NCBI RefSeq assembly: GCF_030687835.1
Contig: NZ_CP117449.1
Location: 1,860,001-1,924,000, forward strand
Origin: Pseudomonas hefeiensis
GTDB taxonomy: Bacteria; Pseudomonadota; Gammaproteobacteria; Pseudomonadales; Pseudomonadaceae
DNA: 64,000 nt
Reading direction: 5' to 3'
Shown one piece after another: positions 16,644 to 23,942 of this stretch. A program made the position numbers and the translations under genes. Below the pieces are notes generated by a model, which worked only from the letters and a program-made list of their open reading frames with translations, made no database searches and had not been told where the DNA came from. The stretch's first letter is position 1, and the number at the start of each line of letters is the position of its first letter.

Positions 16644-17684
16644 ATGGATGCCCACATTCGCCTCGCAACAATCGAGGACGCGCAAGCAATAAGCAACGTT
16701 GTGATCAGCGCTCTGCGCCAATCCAATGCGAAAGATTACCCGGCCGATGTAATCGCCCGTGTGGAGCAGAGCTTTTCTCCACTGGCGATTGAGCGATTGA
16801 TGGCGCGGCGTCGGGTGTATGTGGCATCTGTCGAACAGCGGGTTGTCGCGACGGCCAGCCTCGATGGGGATGTGATCAGAAGTGTTTTTGTAGAGCCGAG
16901 CTATCAAGGAGCAGGCGTTGGCAGGCGGCTAATGTCAGTCCTGTGTTCAGCCGCTCTCGACTTGGGCCTGGAGACTTTGCATGTGCCATCCTCTATTACA
17001 GCTGAGAGTTTTTACACCGCGCTGGGATTCCATAAGGTACGTGACGAATTCAACGGCGCCGAGCGCACGATCATCATGCGTAAATCCATGACGCAAACCA
17101 CCCCCACGCTCCAGACCCGCCGCCTTATCCTCACGCCTTTGCAACTGGTCGATGCAGCGGCTATTCAACAGCTGTTTCCCCATTGGGAAGTGGTGCGTTA
17201 TCTCGACAGTCGCGTGCCATGGCCCTATCCGAAAGACGGCGCTCTGACGTACGTTCGCGACCATGCCCTTCCCGCCATTGCGGCGGGGCGTGAGTGGCAT
17301 TGGATGATCCGCACTTGCGAAGATCCGGCACATTGCATCGGGAGCATCAGCCTGTATGACCAACCTGGGAACAACCGGGGTTTCTGGCTGGCGCCTCAAT
17401 GGCAGGGAAAGGGCTACATGCGCGAGGCTTGTGAGGTTATCAACGCCTATTGGTTTGAAACCCTGGGGCGTCCCGTCATGCAAGTGCCCAAGGCGGAGGG
17501 CAATCATGCTTCGCGTAAAGTTTCGGAACACGAAGGCATGCGCATGATCGCGACACAGCAGGGTGATTTTGTCTGTGGGCCATTGCTTAAGGAAGTCTGG
17601 GAAATAACGCGGGAAGCGTGGCTTGAGAAAAAATCGGCTTTGGAGGCAATTGAGCAGGGTGCAAATGAGCCCGGTCGCCTTTGA
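16644..17684 (+). CDS. Double GNAT-domain acetyltransferase (RimI-type plus RimJ-type)
   Basis: 346 residues with no stop between the two domains. Domain 1 (~1-150) is a RimI-like GNAT with VEPSYQGAGVGRRLM as acetyl-CoA loop. Domain 2 begins at MTQTTPTLQTRRLILTPL (~residue 152), a typical start of a RimJ/RimL-type GNAT; its acetyl-CoA loop is LAPQWQGKGYMREA. The second ATG (in GTAAATCCATGACGC) sits where a separate gene would begin, so this may be a gene fusion. The start at 16644 follows GGAGCGAG. Substrates unknown. Confidence 0.8.
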   Translation: MDAHIRLATIEDAQAISNVVISALRQSNAKDYPADVIARVEQSFSPLAIERLMARRRVYVASVEQRVVATASLDGDVIRSVFVEPSYQGAGVGRRLMSVLCSAALDLGLETLHVPSSITAESFYTALGFHKVRDEFNGAERTIIMRKSMTQTTPTLQTRRLILTPLQLVDAAAIQQLFPHWEVVRYLDSRVPWPYPKDGALTYVRDHALPAIAAGREWHWMIRTCEDPAHCIGSISLYDQPGNNRGFWLAPQWQGKGYMREACEVINAYWFETLGRPVMQVPKAEGNHASRKVSEHEGMRMIATQQGDFVCGPLLKEVWEITREAWLEKKSALEAIEQGANEPGRL

Positions 17685-17740
17685 CGGTCATTCACTGCAG
17701 TCGCCAGACCTGACTATGACTACAGGCAAAGGAGTGTGAA

Positions 17741-18142
17741 TTGGATATTCCACAGGGCTTCAAACCGTTATTTCGCAGCAGTCCTTTTCTTGATCTACTA
17801 GGCCCTTTCTACTATCGGGAAAACGCCGAAGGATTCACCGTTGGGATTCGGGTCGAGAAGAAACACACCAATGCGCGTGGACTCGCTCACGGAGGGTTGT
17901 TCATGGCGCTGGCTGATATTGCTTTGGGCTACAGCGCTGCCTTCTCGAAAGATCCGCCACTCAAGCTCGTGACCACCACAATGACCACTGATTTCGCTGG
18001 CTCCGCTAAGGTAGGCGATTGGTTGGAGGCTGCCGTTGATATTCAAAAGTCCGGTAGCCGACTGGTTTTCGCCAATACCTATATAAGCGCTGGAGAGGAG
18101 CGCGTGGTACGAGCCAGTGCGTCTTTTCTTGTGGTTGGTTGA
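17741..18142 (+). CDS. PaaI-family hotdog thioesterase
   Basis: 133 residues starting with TTG at 17741, which is preceded by AAAGGAG six bases away. The hotdog signature NARGLAHGGLFMALADIALG holds the family's HGG segment; the acid residue after it (ALAD) is the usual catalytic base. PaaI-type enzymes hydrolyse small acyl- or aryl-acyl-CoA. Acts in the cytoplasm. Confidence 0.85.
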   Translation: MDIPQGFKPLFRSSPFLDLLGPFYYRENAEGFTVGIRVEKKHTNARGLAHGGLFMALADIALGYSAAFSKDPPLKLVTTTMTTDFAGSAKVGDWLEAAVDIQKSGSRLVFANTYISAGEERVVRASASFLVVG

Positions 18143-18249
18143 AAGCATCTGGGGACGCACTACAGACGTCGAGCTTTGCATTCAAGCCCCCGCTGCGATG
18201 ATGCGCGGGGTGCTAAGTTTTACCGTCAGCAGTGATCAAGGAAGAACGC

Positions 18250-18615
18250 ATGGAACCGATACTTAATCGAATAATGCTGTATGTACGGGATGTCCAGGCG
18301 ACCTGCGTTTTTTATGAGCGTCATTTCGGCTTTGTCAGTGAAAAACATGCCGATGATCGCGTCACGGAGTTGGGGTCTGCAAACGGAGGCGCGATTCTGA
18401 TGGTTCACCCGGCAGGGAAGGGCGTTAAAACGGGACAAGTCACAGTCAAGCTTGTTTTTGATACCCGGGATGTTGAGGGCTTCAAGGAGAAGTGCATGGC
18501 CCAAGGCTTGAAGTTTGGCGCCACCCACAAGGCCGACGGCTATTCATTCGCCAATGCCAAAGACCCTGACGGCAACGTCATCTCTATCTCCAGTAGAGCG
18601 TTTGCATGCCGCTGA
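18250..18615 (+). CDS. VOC-superfamily (glyoxalase-like) protein
   Basis: 121 residues, two betaalphabetabetabeta modules: NRIMLYVRDVQATCVFYERHFGF, and the second strand set with YSFANAKDPDGNVISIS, the usual metal-binding end of VOC proteins. The start at 18250 is set by AAGGAAGA nine bases upstream rather than the GTG at 18232. Its last 10 bases overlap the start of the DapF-like gene, implying translational coupling. The shared function is unknown. Confidence 0.8.
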   Translation: MEPILNRIMLYVRDVQATCVFYERHFGFVSEKHADDRVTELGSANGGAILMVHPAGKGVKTGQVTVKLVFDTRDVEGFKEKCMAQGLKFGATHKADGYSFANAKDPDGNVISISSRAFACR

Positions 18616-19427
18616 GCTTTCATAAAATGCACGCCAATGGCGATGATTTTGTTGTCGTGGACGCGCGAAACTCAACCAATCCCATAACAAATGCCATGGC
18701 CCGGCGGATGGGGGATCGCAACCGAGGCATCGGTTTTAATCAACTCGCGGTGATGCTCGATTGTGAGGATGCAGACGCGCGCCTGATGTTCTGGAATGCA
18801 GATGGCTCCACGCTGGACGTTTGCGGCAGCGCGACGCGGGGCGCCGCGGATCGGTTGATGCGCGAATCGAATGTGACTTCGATAACGCTACGCACCCATC
18901 GCGGTTTGCTCACTTGCGAACGAACTTCACCCGACGCAATTTCCGTCAACATGGGGCAGCCGCTTTTCGGCTGGTCGGACATTCCCTTGGCTGGGGACCT
19001 GGACACCGCTGTTCTGCCACTGGCTGGCAGCCCGATTGCGTGCAGCATGGGCAACCCACACTGCACTTACTTTGTGGAGGATCTGGCGGACGTTGATATC
19101 GCGACCATAGGACCTGCAATCGAAACCAGCCCTTTGTTCCCGCTCAAGACCAACGTGCATTTCGTTCAGGTCATCAATCGAAAGCACATTCGTTTGCGCA
19201 TATGGGAGCGGGGCGGTGGCATCGCACTCGGCTCAGGTTCCTGCTCTTGTGGCGCCGCTGTGAACGGGATTCGTCGTGGCTTGTTGGATCATTGCGTTGA
19301 GGTTGAATGTGATGGTGGCAGCGTGACGGTTCAATGGGATGGCCTGGGACCGGTTTTTCTCATCGGGCCGGTAGAGGCAACGTTTTCGGGAGTTATCACC
19401 GATAGTTTTCAGCAAATCTCAACCTGA
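18606..19427 (+). CDS. DapF-like epimerase paralogue with altered active site
   Basis: 273 residues, the length of diaminopimelate epimerase, with the matching N-terminus (FHKMHANGDDFVVVDAR) and NADGS motif. The first catalytic Cys is kept as Cys73 in DVCGSATRG. In the second half, the family motif ERGxGETxxCGTG is replaced by ERGGGIALGSGSCSCG. The catalytic Cys position is Ser210 and the substrate-binding Glu is Ile206. The CGNGARC motif has also changed. DapF activity is therefore doubtful; a different racemisation, isomerisation or dehydration reaction is possible. It overlaps the VOC gene upstream. Its 3' end overlaps the convergent GntR gene by 19 bases. Confidence 0.82.
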   Translation: MPLSFHKMHANGDDFVVVDARNSTNPITNAMARRMGDRNRGIGFNQLAVMLDCEDADARLMFWNADGSTLDVCGSATRGAADRLMRESNVTSITLRTHRGLLTCERTSPDAISVNMGQPLFGWSDIPLAGDLDTAVLPLAGSPIACSMGNPHCTYFVEDLADVDIATIGPAIETSPLFPLKTNVHFVQVINRKHIRLRIWERGGGIALGSGSCSCGAAVNGIRRGLLDHCVEVECDGGSVTVQWDGLGPVFLIGPVEATFSGVITDSFQQIST

Positions 19428-20146
19428 TAGCGAAAAGTGCCAGCCGCTCCCCGTGACAGCCGATATTCCAGGGGTTGACGGTCGTAGCCCAGGGCAACCC
19501 GTTCAACTACCACCACCGGGCTGCCGGCCGTCACTCCCAGCGTGGCGGCCAGTGGCTCGTCGGCCGAGGCGACGGTGAGGGTTTCCCGGGCTGATGCGAC
19601 GCGCATGCCGCAGCGTTCTTCGTAGAAGGGGTAGAGCAGGGTGCCGAAGTCGTTCAGGTCAGTGTCGAGTAGGGCGCCGAATTGAGTGGCCGGCAGCCAG
19701 ATTTGCTCGTGGAACAGCGGCCGACCGTCCATGAGGCGCAGGCGCTCCAGGCGGATGGTGGAGTCGTGCTCGGTCAGATTCAGCGCCTGGCGCACGTGGG
19801 TGTCCGGGGCTTCCTGGGTGCGACTCAGTATGCGGCTTTGCGGCACTTGCGATTGACCGCTGGCATCGACCTGTCGAAAGAAACGAAACAGTGAACCGTC
19901 GAAGTTGGGCCGGCGCACGAACGTGCCACGGCCCTGGGCACGCAGCAGCAGTCCTTCCCCGACCAGCGTTTCCACCGCTTTGCGCACCGTGCCCACCGCA
20001 ACGCCGTAGTGACGGGTCAGTTCTGCCTCGGTGGGAATGGCTTCACCGGGCAGCCATTCACCTGCGGCGATTTTCGCCAGCATCTCTTCGCGCAGTCGTT
20101 GATAGAGCGGCAGTCGCTCGTCATGTCCAAGGTGTGTAAGGGCCAT
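19409..20146 (-). CDS. HutC-type GntR regulator (UTRA domain)
   Basis: 245 residues. The wHTH covers ~10-75 (LPLYQRLREEMLAKIAAGEWL, AVGTVRKAVETLVGEGLL, GRGTFV). A UTRA ligand-binding domain follows (RLERLRLMDGRPLFHEQIWLP, ... EYRLSRGAAGTFRYQVEI). HutC-family regulators bind small catabolic ligands. It is divergent from the amidohydrolase and MatC-type permease genes and probably controls them. A 7-bp perfect inverted repeat overlapping their promoter is a candidate operator. Confidence 0.85.
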   Translation of the reverse strand: MALTHLGHDERLPLYQRLREEMLAKIAAGEWLPGEAIPTEAELTRHYGVAVGTVRKAVETLVGEGLLLRAQGRGTFVRRPNFDGSLFRFFRQVDASGQSQVPQSRILSRTQEAPDTHVRQALNLTEHDSTIRLERLRLMDGRPLFHEQIWLPATQFGALLDTDLNDFGTLLYPFYEERCGMRVASARETLTVASADEPLAATLGVTAGSPVVVVERVALGYDRQPLEYRLSRGAAGTFRYQVEIC

Positions 20147-20195
20147 ACCGTCAATCCGATTCCAAGCAATGCACCACTTTACCTCACTGGGCGCG

Positions 20196-20225
20196 TTGAC
20201 AGGGATGGTTGTTTATAGATATGGT
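20196..20225 (+). promoter_or_regulatory. Candidate promoter of the amidohydrolase/permease unit
   Basis: Consensus -35 TTGACA (20196-20201) and -10 TATGGT (20220-20225) with 18-base spacing, on the strand of the amidohydrolase. Confidence 0.55.
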
Positions 20226-20241
20226 CATTCAGTCATCTATA
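20214..20241. promoter_or_regulatory. Candidate operator for the HutC-type regulator
   Basis: TATAGAT and ATCTATA arms (20214-20220 and 20235-20241) are perfect inverted repeats around a 14-base centre. They overlap the -10 of the promoter above in the divergent intergenic region. Confidence 0.5.
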
Positions 20242-20312
20242 TGAATTTCAGGTCTGTAATCACCTTACATGCCTGGCAGGCTTCCACAAAAATCAACAAA
20301 GGCAGCTTCCTG

Positions 20313-21137
20313 ATGTCCCTGTCGTTCGAAGGCATAGATACTCACGCCCACATATTCCGGCATGACTTGCCCATGGCGAGTGATCGCCGCTACAGCCCTG
20401 ATTACGACGCCTTGGCCGAGCACTATCTGGGGCATCTGGATCGCTGCAGCCTTGCCCAGGGTGTGCTCATCCAGCCGAGCTTCTTGGGAACCGACAACCG
20501 TTTCATGGTTGAGGCCCTGCAACGTTACCCACAGCGCTTGCGAGGTATCGCGGTGGTCGAGCCGGACATCGAGGATGCGCAGCTCCAAGCATTGGCCAAG
20601 GCTGGCGTGGTAGGCGTTCGCTTGAATCTGATTGGCAAGGCGCCGCAGGACTACATCGGTGCGCGTTGGCAGACTTTTTACCAGCGACTGGCCCGGCTTG
20701 GCTGGCAGGTTGAAATCCAGTGTGGCTTCGATGCCTTGGTCCTGGTTGTGCCGTTCGTTCTGGCGACCGGCGTCACGGTGGTCGTGGACCACTTTGGTCT
20801 TCCCTCTAATGGTATCGACCCGAGTAACCCCGCCCATCAGGGCTTTCTGGCCTTGCTCGGCGAGGACAGGCTGTGGGTCAAGTTGTCCGCCGCCTATCGC
20901 AGTCAGTCAGACCTGCCCCGCGCTGCCTGCGTGCTGGCGCAACTGCGCCAGGCGTGTGGCGGTATTGATCGTTTTGTCTGGGGCAGTGATTGGCCCCATA
21001 CCCAGTTCGAGTCGCGTACCGGCTACGACGCGCAATTGGCCTTTCTGCACGCCTTGTTTCCCGACCCGGTGGAGCGCCGGCAGGTGTTGGTGGATAACCC
21101 CACGATCCTGTTCGGCTTTGCTGCGTCGACGCGTTGA
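20313..21137 (+). CDS. Amidohydrolase, PDC-hydrolase/LigI-like
   Basis: 274 residues. IDTHAHIF is the metal-binding His-X-His start of the TIM-barrel amidohydrolase fold, then VEPDI, VVDHFG (barrel His) and the late strand FVWGSDWPHTQF with its conserved Asp. The order matches 2-pyrone-4,6-dicarboxylate hydrolase and related lactonases; these often work without a bound metal. The substrate is probably a lactone or dicarboxylate taken up by the adjacent permease. The start is ATG at 20313; the upstream extension has no site. Confidence 0.82.
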   Translation: MSLSFEGIDTHAHIFRHDLPMASDRRYSPDYDALAEHYLGHLDRCSLAQGVLIQPSFLGTDNRFMVEALQRYPQRLRGIAVVEPDIEDAQLQALAKAGVVGVRLNLIGKAPQDYIGARWQTFYQRLARLGWQVEIQCGFDALVLVVPFVLATGVTVVVDHFGLPSNGIDPSNPAHQGFLALLGEDRLWVKLSAAYRSQSDLPRAACVLAQLRQACGGIDRFVWGSDWPHTQFESRTGYDAQLAFLHALFPDPVERRQVLVDNPTILFGFAASTR

Positions 21138-21171
21138 ATTTCCCATAACAAAATAATACGGAACACACATC

Positions 21172-22470
21172 ATGATGAGCCTGTACGTCGTCGCCGCGAT
21201 CGTTCTTGCTGTCGCGCTGGGATACACCACCAAAATCAACATCGGCCTGTTCGCCATCGCCTTTGCCTATCTACTGGGCTGCTTCGGCATGGGCTTGAGT
21301 CCTTCTGAAATCATCGGCATGTGGCCGCTGAAGATTTTCTTCATCATCTTCTCGGTCTGCCTGTTCTACAGCTTCGCCATCGTCAACGGCACGCTGGAGA
21401 AACTGGCCGAACACCTGCTCTATCTCTGTCGTAACGTGCCGCACCTGTTGCCTTATGCGGTGTTTCTGACCGCTTGCCTGATTGCCGGGCTCGGCGCGGG
21501 TTACTACACGGTGCTGGCTTTCATGGCCCCGCTGACGCTGCTGCTGTGCCAGCGCACGGGCATGAGCCTGATACTCGGTGGCATGGCGGTGAACTACGGG
21601 GCCCTGGGCGGTGCCAACTTTGTTTCCAGCCAGAGCGGCATCATCTTCCGTGGCCTGATGACCGGCCTGGGTGTTCCCGAAAGTGAAGCCTTCATCAATG
21701 GCCTGGCCATCTTTGCCAGCACCATGGTCATTCCACTGGTGGTCATCACCGCGTTCGTATTCTTCGCTGGCCACGGCCGTGCGCTGAAGAACGCGGCGGT
21801 CGCGATCGAGACGCCGAGCCCGCTCAATCGTGAGCAAAGAATCACCTTGTGGCTGACCCTGCTGATGATGCTGATCGTGTTGGCCGGTCCCATCGCGCAC
21901 ATCCTGTTCCCGGACAATGCGACGGTGACGTTCGTCAACTCGAAGGTGGACATCGGCCTGATCGCCAGCGTGTTCTCGGTGATCGCGCTGATGCTCAAGC
22001 TCGGCGACGAGCGCAAAGCCATCGCCTCGCTGCCTTGGGGCACGCTGATCATGATTTGTGGTGTGGGCATGCTGATTTCGGTGGCGATCAAGGCTGGCGC
22101 CATTGACGCTTTGGCATCGTGGATCGGCGGCAACATCCCACCGGTGCTGGTAGCCCTGGTGTTCGGTGTCGTCGCTGCGCTGATGTCGATTTTCGCCAGC
22201 ACCTTGGGAGTGGTCACCCCCGCGCTGTTCCCCATGGTGCCGCCGCTGGCCGCCGCCATGTCGATCGACCCCATGGTGCTGTTCATCAGCATCGTGGTTG
22301 GCGCCCAAGCCACCTCGATCTCGCCGTTCTCCTCTGGCGGCAGTCTGATCCTGAGCTCTTGCGCCGATGAGCAGAGCCGAACCCGGCTGTTTCCCCAATT
22401 GCTGCTGCGTGCCGCGCCCATCGGTTTTGTTGTGGCGATGCTGTTTAACCTTGCGCTGACTTTTGCCTGA
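21172..22470 (+). CDS. MatC-type (SLC13-like) dicarboxylate permease
   Basis: 432 residues with about 12 hydrophobic helices. The conserved pore-region motif GALGGANFVSSQSG lies after MAVNY, and the second half repeats SISPFSSGGSLILSSC. Similar to malonate/dicarboxylate carriers (MatC N-terminal family). It lies 34 bases after the amidohydrolase gene, same strand, so uptake and hydrolysis are probably co-regulated. The codon pair ATGATG at 21172 leaves one residue of start ambiguity. Confidence 0.85.
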   Translation: MMSLYVVAAIVLAVALGYTTKINIGLFAIAFAYLLGCFGMGLSPSEIIGMWPLKIFFIIFSVCLFYSFAIVNGTLEKLAEHLLYLCRNVPHLLPYAVFLTACLIAGLGAGYYTVLAFMAPLTLLLCQRTGMSLILGGMAVNYGALGGANFVSSQSGIIFRGLMTGLGVPESEAFINGLAIFASTMVIPLVVITAFVFFAGHGRALKNAAVAIETPSPLNREQRITLWLTLLMMLIVLAGPIAHILFPDNATVTFVNSKVDIGLIASVFSVIALMLKLGDERKAIASLPWGTLIMICGVGMLISVAIKAGAIDALASWIGGNIPPVLVALVFGVVAALMSIFASTLGVVTPALFPMVPPLAAAMSIDPMVLFISIVVGAQATSISPFSSGGSLILSSCADEQSRTRLFPQLLLRAAPIGFVVAMLFNLALTFA

Positions 22471-22488
22471 AGCGTTTTGGCTTTGGCA

Positions 22489-22533
22489 GGTCTGGGAAGT
22501 GCAGGTCTGGAAGGTGCAGGTCTGGGAGGTGCA
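22489..22533 (+). repeat. Three tandem 15-bp repeats
   Basis: GGTCTGGGAAGTGCA, GGTCTGGAAGGTGCA and GGTCTGGGAGGTGCA follow one another just after the permease stop codon. They are non-coding in the sense strand of the permease. Confidence 0.85.
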
Positions 22534-22560
22534 ATTCACTCAAGGCCTGCCCGAACCCCT

Positions 22561-22634
22561 TGTGGCGAGGGGATTTATCCCCGCTGGGCTGCGCAGCAGC
22601 CCCAAACCAGCTGGGATAAATCCCCCTCGCAACA
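22561..22634. repeat. REP pair (GTGGCGAGGGGATTTATCCCC family, short)
   Basis: TGTGGCGAGGGGATTTATCC and a degenerate opposite arm TGGGATAAATCCCCCTCGCA flank a GCTGCGCAGC core. It is compressed compared with the other REPINs of this family in the window. Confidence 0.85.
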
Positions 22635-22655
22635 AAGACGCTTAAGATCGACGGC

Positions 22656-22817
22656 TCAGCTCTCAGGGGTAATGACTGAATCTGGACCGGGCTCGGCAGC
22701 CAGCTTTAACCGGTCAGCCTTACTGATGTATTTGGATTTCTTTGGCGGGGCCAGTTTGGCACTCGCCTTTTTTGCGTGAGCCTTGAGTAACTGATTTAGT
22801 TTTTTACGACGATTCAT
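22656..22817 (-). CDS. DUF2986-type small basic protein
   Basis: 53 residues starting at MNRRKKLNQLLKAHAKKA, then PPKKSKYISKADRLKLAAEP. This matches the DUF2986 pattern of a lysine-rich N-terminus followed by YISKADR. Soluble; function unknown. The start at 22817 matches the family beginning; in-frame codons upstream to 22928 do not. Confidence 0.75.
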   Translation of the reverse strand: MNRRKKLNQLLKAHAKKASAKLAPPKKSKYISKADRLKLAAEPGPDSVITPES

Positions 22818-22918
22818 ACTTTCTACCCGGTTTGTAAAGTCTTGGATGATGGTGAACGTTTGGGCGTGAAGCCAAGCAGTGATTTTGCGCTTCACAGGCG
22901 GCCTTGCTGCCCGGAAGC

Positions 22919-23692
22919 CTACCCCCAACCCTCAAGCCGCATGGTCGCGCGCACCAGGCGTTGCTCCTCCTGTTCGATCTCCTTGAGGTTGTCGCGGATG
23001 CTGTGGATGTGTTCGCGCGCAGCGCGCTGAGCTTGTTCTGGCAGGCGCTCGATGACGGCGTGATAGAGCCGCGAGTGCTGGCGGTCGATCTGGCGTTTTT
23101 GCATGGGGCGATGGTAGAGGTTGTTGACCGAGGCGAACACCGTACTGAGCATCAAGTCGGTCAACGACTGCAGGGTGTGCAGCAACACCGGATTGTGCGA
23201 GGCCTCGCAGATCGCCAGGTGGAAGGCGTGGTCAAGGCGAGCATGTTCGCGCGGCTCGGCAGGTACGGGCTGGCTGTGGGCGGCGAGCATTTCTTCGTAG
23301 CGCCGGGTGAGCAGGACAAAGTCCGCATCTGTGCCGCGCAAGGCGGCCAGGCGCGCTGATTCGGCTTCCAGCAGTGCGCGCACTTCCAGAAGATCAAACA
23401 GGGTACGTGGCTGCGAATTGAACAGGTGCATCAGTGGGCTGGCATCGCGGCTCCCATTCAGCGTGGCCACCCGTGAGTCGCGGCCTTGGGCGGTCTCGAT
23501 AATGCCGCGCCCGCGCAGCACTTTCAGCCCCTCACGCAGCGCCGAGCGGGATATCCCCAGCTTCTCGCACAGGCGGCGCTCCGAGGGCAGTGCCTGGCCA
23601 ACCTTGAGCACGCCATCGACGATCAATCGTTCGATCCGCTCGGCGACCACATCACTGACCTGGCGGCGAACGGCGGATGTTTCTTCGAGCAT
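22919..23692 (-). CDS. glcC: GlcC, FadR-type regulator of the glycolate operon
   Basis: 257 residues. The GntR wHTH (~15-70) contains ALPSERRLCEKLGISRSALREGL. An all-helical FCD effector domain follows (EVRALLEAESARLAALR, DHAFHLAICEASHNPVL, with the metal-ligand histidines). FCD-type GlcC proteins respond to glycolate/glyoxylate and activate glcDEFGBA. It is divergent from glcD. Two TGGTxxTACCA-type palindromes in the shared region fit FadR/LldR-like operators. Confidence 0.88.
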   Translation of the reverse strand: MLEETSAVRRQVSDVVAERIERLIVDGVLKVGQALPSERRLCEKLGISRSALREGLKVLRGRGIIETAQGRDSRVATLNGSRDASPLMHLFNSQPRTLFDLLEVRALLEAESARLAALRGTDADFVLLTRRYEEMLAAHSQPVPAEPREHARLDHAFHLAICEASHNPVLLHTLQSLTDLMLSTVFASVNNLYHRPMQKRQIDRQHSRLYHAVIERLPEQAQRAAREHIHSIRDNLKEIEQEEQRLVRATMRLEGWG

Positions 23693-23708
23693 GTCAGAGG
23701 CCTCGGCT

Positions 23709-23725
23709 AACTGGTAGTACCAGTT
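23709..23725. promoter_or_regulatory. Candidate GlcC operator 1
   Basis: AACTGGTAGTACCAGTT is a 17-bp near-perfect palindrome, 16 bases before the glcC start. Same pattern as site 2. Confidence 0.75.
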
Positions 23726-23817
23726 CTAAATGGTCATTCACGCTGCACCCAATATAGCTATCAACCCCTTTATATGTAAGGCCGTTGGCAAGGAGAGGCT
23801 AGAGGTTTGCTTAAACA

Positions 23818-23834
23818 AACTGGTCATACCAGTT
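23818..23834. promoter_or_regulatory. Candidate GlcC operator 2
   Basis: AACTGGTCATACCAGTT differs from site 1 only in the central bases. It lies 109 bases from it (about 10 helical turns) and 108 bases before glcD. Confidence 0.75.
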
Positions 23835-23942
23835 CATTCGGTAATGGACGACCGCCCTGCAAGGCTCTACATATAGCGCATAACAAGCGGCCGGCTCGCT
23901 ACCGGCGCCGCACAAAAGAACAATAAAGCGAGAAAGCCTGCC

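Noticed and set aside
21271..22539. Long antisense open frame over the MatC-type permease (422 aa)
   Set aside because: Highly Gln/His/Arg-rich, no start signal, and the sense protein is a clear transporter. Shadow of third-position GC bias.
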